Assembly: GCA_033763835.1 (NCBI GenBank)
Contig: JANRJS010000039.1
Coordinates: forward strand, 1 to 64,000
Length of the DNA stretch: 64,000 nucleotides
From: JAPKYZ01 sp033763835
Lineage (GTDB): Bacteria; Acidobacteriota; Terriglobia; Bryobacterales; Bryobacteraceae
Direction of reading: 5' to 3'
Made by a program: the position numbers and the translations under genes. Under the pieces are notes generated by a model. The model was given only the letters and a program-made list of their open reading frames with translations, was not told the origin of the DNA and did not search any database. Shown here in pieces: positions 60,439 to 64,000 of this stretch (position 1 is its first letter; each line of letters opens with the position of its first letter).

Positions 60439-61803
60439 CTATTTCTTCGCCGCCGCCTTTTGCGGCAACATCCGCGCGATGTAGTTCGTGTCGAAATCGG
60501 CCGTGAGGAACTCCGGCTGCGCGAGAATTTTCTGGTGCAAAGGGATCGAAGTGTAGATCCCCTCGACGACGAACATCTCGAGTGCGCGCTGCATGCGGTC
60601 GATGGCCTCGCCGCGCGTGGGTGCGTGCACGATGAGTTTGGCGACCAGCGAATCGTAGTAGGGCGGAATCACTCCGTCGGTATACACGCCCGTATCGACC
60701 CGAACGCCAATGCCGCCGGGCAGATTCAAGCCGGTGATGCGGCCGGGCGAAGGCGCAAACGTTTCCGGGTGCTCGGCGTTAATGCGGCACTCGATCGAGT
60801 GGCCCCGCAGTTGGATCGGACGCTCCGTGAGAATGTCGGCCAAGCGCTCTCCCGATGCAATCCGGATTTGCGCTTTCACGAGATCGACGCCGGTAATGGC
60901 TTCCGTCACCGGGTGTTCCACCTGGATGCGCGCGTTCACTTCGATGAAGTGCAACATGCCTTGCGCGTCCATCAGGAACTCCACCGTACCGGCGTTGGTG
61001 TAGCCGATCGATTTCATCGCGGCGGCCAGTCGCTCGCACATAATCTTGCGCAACTCGGGCGCGAGAACCGGTGAGGGCGCTTCCTCGATCAGCTTTTGAT
61101 GGCGGCGCTGGATGGAACACTCGCGCTCGAAGAGCACTTCGACGTCGCCGTGTTCGTCGGCGATCACTTGAAACTCGATATGGCGCGGGTTCGGGATGTA
61201 CTTCTCGACGTAGATATCGGGAACGGCGAAGGCCGCGCCCGCTTCGGCTTGCGCCTGCGCGAGCAGTCCTGGCAGTTCTTCGCTCGCGTGGACGACGCGC
61301 ATGCCGCGTCCGCCGCCGCCTGCCGCCGCCTTTAAGATCACGGGGTACCCGATCGATTCGGCGACTTCCAGAGCTTCCTCCGCCGAGTGCAGCACGTCGG
61401 CGGAACCCGGCAGAATCGGCACCCCCGCCGCCTTCATGGCCGCGCGCGCTTTCTGTTTCAGACCCATCAACCGCGTCACTTCCGGTTGCGGGCCGATGAA
61501 CTTGATTTTCGAAGCGCGGCACACCTCGGCGAAGTCGGCATTCTCGCTCAAGAAGCCGTAGCCCGGGTGAATCGCGTTGACGTTGGTGATTTCCGCCGCG
61601 CTCATCACGGACGGGATATCGAGATAGCTGCGGGCGCTTTTCGCGGGACCGATGCAAACCGCTTCGTCGGCGAACCGTACGTGCAGACTATTGCGATCCG
61701 CCTCGGAGTAGACGGCCACGGTGCGGATGCCCAACTCCTTGCAGGCGCAGATGACGCGGAGAGCGATCTCGCCGCGATTGGCGATCAGAATTTTTTGGAA
61801 CAT
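60439..61803 (-). CDS. accC: Biotin carboxylase subunit of acetyl-CoA carboxylase
   Basis: A 454-aa ATP-dependent biotin carboxylase that makes carboxy-biotin for fatty-acid synthesis. KILIANRGEIALRVI is the typical start, AAAGGGGRGMR the ATP-grasp loop, HIEFQVIADEHG and EVNARIQVEHPVTE the catalytic motifs. Length is that of E. coli AccC. It follows accB by 17 bases on the same strand. The usual carboxyltransferase subunits AccA/AccD are not in this window. Confidence 0.95.
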   Translation of the reverse strand: MFQKILIANRGEIALRVICACKELGIRTVAVYSEADRNSLHVRFADEAVCIGPAKSARSYLDIPSVMSAAEITNVNAIHPGYGFLSENADFAEVCRASKIKFIGPQPEVTRLMGLKQKARAAMKAAGVPILPGSADVLHSAEEALEVAESIGYPVILKAAAGGGGRGMRVVHASEELPGLLAQAQAEAGAAFAVPDIYVEKYIPNPRHIEFQVIADEHGDVEVLFERECSIQRRHQKLIEEAPSPVLAPELRKIMCERLAAAMKSIGYTNAGTVEFLMDAQGMLHFIEVNARIQVEHPVTEAITGVDLVKAQIRIASGERLADILTERPIQLRGHSIECRINAEHPETFAPSPGRITGLNLPGGIGVRVDTGVYTDGVIPPYYDSLVAKLIVHAPTRGEAIDRMQRALEMFVVEGIYTSIPLHQKILAQPEFLTADFDTNYIARMLPQKAAAKK

Positions 61804-61820
61804 GCGATTACGACTCGCGG

Positions 61821-62291
61821 CTACGAGGGCCGCACGGCGTAGAGAGCCTCGCCATACTCGACCGGATGGCCGTTCTCGACCAGGCGCGCGACGATCGTAC
61901 CCGCTACTTCCGATTCGATCTCGTTCATCAGTTTCATCGACTCGATGATGCAGAGCACCTTGCCAACGCTGACGCTATCGCCGACCTTGACAAAGGGCGC
62001 GGCGCCAGGCGAGGCGGCTTCGTAAAACGTTCCGACGATCGGCGATTTGACGAGCGTCACCGACGGATCGCTGAGCGGGTCGGTATAGCTAGGCGCGGGA
62101 GCCACGTGAACGGCGGGTACCGGCGCTGGAGCGGCGGCTGGCGCGGCAACGGCCTGTACCGGCGCGGCCACGACGGTTTCCGTAGCGCCTAGGCGCACCC
62201 TTACCCGATTTTCTCCGCGTTGGACTTCGAGTTCGGAAACGCCGGTGTCCTTGGCCAATTCGATGAGTTGCTTGATTTCGTCGTTGGTCAT
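61821..62291 (-). CDS. accB: Biotin carboxyl carrier protein
   Basis: A 156-aa carrier. The biotin lysine is Lys120 in CIIESMKLMNEIE. A Pro/Ala-rich linker (residues 42-67) joins the N-terminal helix (DEIKQLIELAKDTGVSELEVQ) to the biotinyl domain starting KSPIVGTFY. Biotinylation needs BirA, not seen here. One base separates it from the M24 peptidase gene upstream and accC follows, a conserved arrangement (efp is absent between them). Confidence 0.95.
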   Translation of the reverse strand: MTNDEIKQLIELAKDTGVSELEVQRGENRVRVRLGATETVVAAPVQAVAAPAAAPAPVPAVHVAPAPSYTDPLSDPSVTLVKSPIVGTFYEAASPGAAPFVKVGDSVSVGKVLCIIESMKLMNEIESEVAGTIVARLVENGHPVEYGEALYAVRPS

Positions 62292-62292
62292 G

Positions 62293-63342
62293 TTAAATGG
62301 AAAGCAAATCCTTCGTGGTCGGGGTCAAAGTTTCGCACCCGGACGCGGTAACCGCGACGGTATCCTCAATGCGAACTCCGCCTACTTCCCGGCGATAGAC
62401 GCCCGGTTCGATCGTGATCGCCATGCCCGCTACGAGCTTGACGTTTTCGCCCCTGCCAAGCCGGGGCGGTTCGTGTATCTCCAATCCCAATCCATGGCCC
62501 GTGGAGTGGACGAATTCGCGGTCCATCCCGTACGCTTTGAGCGTTTGTCTCGCCCGCCTGTCCACCGAACGCGACGAGACGCCCGGGCGTACTGCGTCGA
62601 TCGCCGCCAATTGCGCCTCCCGGACCGCCGCGTACATTCGTTTGAGCGGTTCCGGGATCCGGCCGACGGCCACCGTGCGGGTCATGTCGGAAGCGTAGCC
62701 TTCGACCATCGCGCCCGCATCGATTAATAATAGCCGATTCGTCCCAATCTTCGCGCGCGTGGGATGCGCGTGGGGAAGCGCGGAACGCTCGCCCGAAGCG
62801 ACGATGGTGTCGAACGCCGGGCCTTCCGCGCCCGCAAGCCGCATTTGGTAATCGATTTCGGCGGCGAGGTCGAGCTCGGTCATCGACGGTTGGAATCGGC
62901 CCAGCGCCCGCTCGAACGCGCGGGAGTTGATTTCGACGGAGGCCCGAATTTTCGCGATCTCGTCCGGCGTCTTTACCATCCGCAGATTCTCGACGGCGAA
63001 ATCGAGGGCAACCAGGGTCGAGCGGCGGGGAAGTTTTTCGGAAAGCGCGGCGTGTTCGGCGAAGGTGGCTCGATTCCGCTCGAATCCGATGCGGCGGACC
63101 CGCGCCCGATCGAGAACCTTGCGGACGGCGAGGATCAACGCGCCGCGCTTAACGGTTTGCGCCGGACAGTTCGCCTCTTGGGCGGCCTGGTCGGTGTAAC
63201 GCGGGTCCGTGAACAGCGTCGTGCGGTGTGGCTCGACCAGCGCGACCCCGTTCGAGCCGGTGAATCCGGTGAGATAGCGAACGTTAGGAAGCGCGGAGAC
63301 GACCAGCGCGTCTACGCCAAGCGCGGCGAGATCGAGAGGCAT
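62293..63342 (-). CDS. M24 Xaa-Pro peptidase
   Basis: A 349-aa metallopeptidase of the PepP/PepQ group that removes an N-terminal residue before proline. Metal ligands: LLLIDAGAMVEGYASDMTRT (two Asp), GHGLGLEIHE (His), ITIEPGVYRR (Glu) and GVRIEDTV (Glu). The front (VVSALPNVRYLTGFTGSNG) is the creatinase-like N-domain. The start at MPLDLAAL shares one base with the stop of the quinone oxidoreductase gene. It is upstream of accBC, as in many bacteria. Confidence 0.9.
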   Translation of the reverse strand: MPLDLAALGVDALVVSALPNVRYLTGFTGSNGVALVEPHRTTLFTDPRYTDQAAQEANCPAQTVKRGALILAVRKVLDRARVRRIGFERNRATFAEHAALSEKLPRRSTLVALDFAVENLRMVKTPDEIAKIRASVEINSRAFERALGRFQPSMTELDLAAEIDYQMRLAGAEGPAFDTIVASGERSALPHAHPTRAKIGTNRLLLIDAGAMVEGYASDMTRTVAVGRIPEPLKRMYAAVREAQLAAIDAVRPGVSSRSVDRRARQTLKAYGMDREFVHSTGHGLGLEIHEPPRLGRGENVKLVAGMAITIEPGVYRREVGGVRIEDTVAVTASGCETLTPTTKDLLSI

Positions 63343-64000
63343 CAAGCGATGGTGAGGATCAGCTTGCCGGTTGTGGAGCGCGATTCCAGCGCGCGATGAG
63401 CGTCGGCGGCTTGAGCGAGCGGCCATTCCCCGCCGAGAGCGAACTTCAGTTTCCCCGCGGCGCGCCAAGCGAACACCTCTTTCGCCCGCCATTCGAGCTC
63501 CTCCCGAGTGGCGACGTAGTGCCCTAGCGAAGGCCGGGTGAGGAACAGCGAACCTTTTTGATTCAGAATCTGCGGGTCGAACGCAGGCACGGGTCCCGAG
63601 GATTGGCCGAACAGCACCATCGTGCCGCGTGGGCGCAGCGAATTGAGGCTCGCTTCGAAGGTCTGCGCGCCGACGCCGTCGTACACCGCATCGACACCAC
63701 GGCCATTGGTAATGCGTTTCACTTCCGCCGCGATGTCGGCGTTGCGATAGACGATCGTCTCGTCGGCTCCGCAATCCCGGGCGATGGCGGCTTTCTCTTC
63801 GCTACCCGCGGTGGCGATCACGCGAGCGCCGGCGATCTTCGCCATCTGAACGATGAGTTGGCCGGTGCCCCCTGCCGCCGCATGGACCAGGCACGTGTCG
63901 CCGGGTTTGAGCGCGTAGCTCGACCGCGTCAAGTAATGCGCGGTCATCCCTTGCAGCGGAATACGGGCCGCTTCGTGCACGGGGATTTCGGCGGGTATAG
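63342..64000 (-). CDS. Zinc-independent quinone oxidoreductase, 5' end outside window
   Basis: Partial gene; the frame runs open to the window edge. The visible 219 residues are the NADPH-binding half of a medium-chain QOR-type reductase: HEAARIPLQGMTAHYL, AAAGGTGQLIVQMAK (nucleotide loop), VATAGSEEKAAIARDCGAD, VYDGVGAQTFEASLNSLRPRGTMVLFG. The N-terminal substrate domain is missing. It reduces quinones or enones with NADPH. It is coupled to the M24 peptidase gene by one shared base. Confidence 0.88.
   Translation of the reverse strand, partial: IPAEIPVHEAARIPLQGMTAHYLTRSSYALKPGDTCLVHAAAGGTGQLIVQMAKIAGARVIATAGSEEKAAIARDCGADETIVYRNADIAAEVKRITNGRGVDAVYDGVGAQTFEASLNSLRPRGTMVLFGQSSGPVPAFDPQILNQKGSLFLTRPSLGHYVATREELEWRAKEVFAWRAAGKLKFALGGEWPLAQAADAHRALESRSTTGKLILTIA

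Noticed and set aside
1..64000. CRISPR array, insertion sequence, prophage or integrase
   Set aside because: No regularly spaced repeats, terminal inverted repeats, transposase, integrase or phage structural motifs were seen by eye in the window.

Overview
The window is about 64 kb of GC-rich, densely coding bacterial chromosome. It most likely comes from an acidobacterium of the Bryobacterales/Solibacteraceae type. The evidence is the gene style: an Oar-like TonB-dependent receptor with a carboxypeptidase-regulatory N-terminus, many secreted TPR proteins, a membrane TPR protein with the acidobacterial-style N-terminal regulatory domain, a PEP-CTERM protein, Ser/Thr kinase and PP2C signalling, and many enzymes with twin-arginine-like leaders (MxRRxF/L...). 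There is no phage, insertion sequence, rRNA operon or CRISPR array, and no gene-free stretch longer than about 300 bases.

Layout. 0-2 kb: DUF5615 PIN-like toxin, exported glycosidase-like protein, small secreted protein, tRNA-Ala(CGC). 2-5.3 kb (minus): MgtE_N/CBS regulator, Nramp-related transporter and PP2C phosphatase, a probable Mg2+ module. 5.4-7 kb: small secreted proteins, one cysteine-rich, around a palindromic intergenic region. 7-11 kb: membrane TPR regulator with a coupled small gene, divergent from a DUF4331 protein that ends at a strong terminator. 11-15.3 kb: TPR and HEAT proteins, MaoC hydratase, an unlisted 53-aa membrane protein, sulfatase. 15.3-22.6 kb: GlgX, ABC ATPase/permease coupled to an M20 peptidase, DinB protein, mannonate-dehydratase-like protein, two small membrane proteins, then a VapC remnant. 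22.8-25.9 kb: beta-carbonic anhydrase, SulP transporter, PEP-CTERM protein. 26-31.6 kb: a four-domain kinase/winged-helix/hydrolase/pseudo-cyclase protein, TerC, MFS transporter, exported D-threonine-aldolase-like protein. 31.6-38 kb: SthA transhydrogenase, DoxX, NMT1-type binding lipoprotein, TPR protein, aminotransferase, DUF35-like OB-fold protein, thiolase. 38.1-40.5 kb: ECF sigma factor, ZAS anti-sigma factor and two further genes, all overlapping. 40.5-55.2 kb (minus): PrmA-like methyltransferase, acyl-CoA ligase, M14 peptidase, TonB receptor, repeat-bearing SPFH protein, RND adaptor and pump. 55.2-60.4 kb (plus): two TPR proteins, RNase III, phenylalanine hydroxylase, alkaline phosphatase. 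60.4-64 kb (minus): AccC, AccB, M24 peptidase, quinone oxidoreductase cut by the window edge.

How it works together. Most adjacent same-strand genes overlap by 4 bp (ATGA/TTGA/GTGA), so translational coupling dominates and true promoters are few. The window mixes housekeeping functions (fatty-acid initiation, RNase III, tRNA, transhydrogenase) with scavenging of polymers: glycosidase-like protein, GlgX, sulfatase, hexuronate-type MFS, mannonate dehydratase, TonB/M14 peptide use, alkaline phosphatase. Signalling is handled by an ECF/ZAS pair, a PP2C phosphatase and a kinase fusion. The least conventional items are the kinase/wHTH/hydrolase/pseudo-cyclase fusion, the Nramp-MgtE_N-PP2C module, the SPFH protein with four N-terminal repeats, the ECF operon with two uncharacterised genes, and two small ORFs (cysteine-rich secreted; CxxC membrane).
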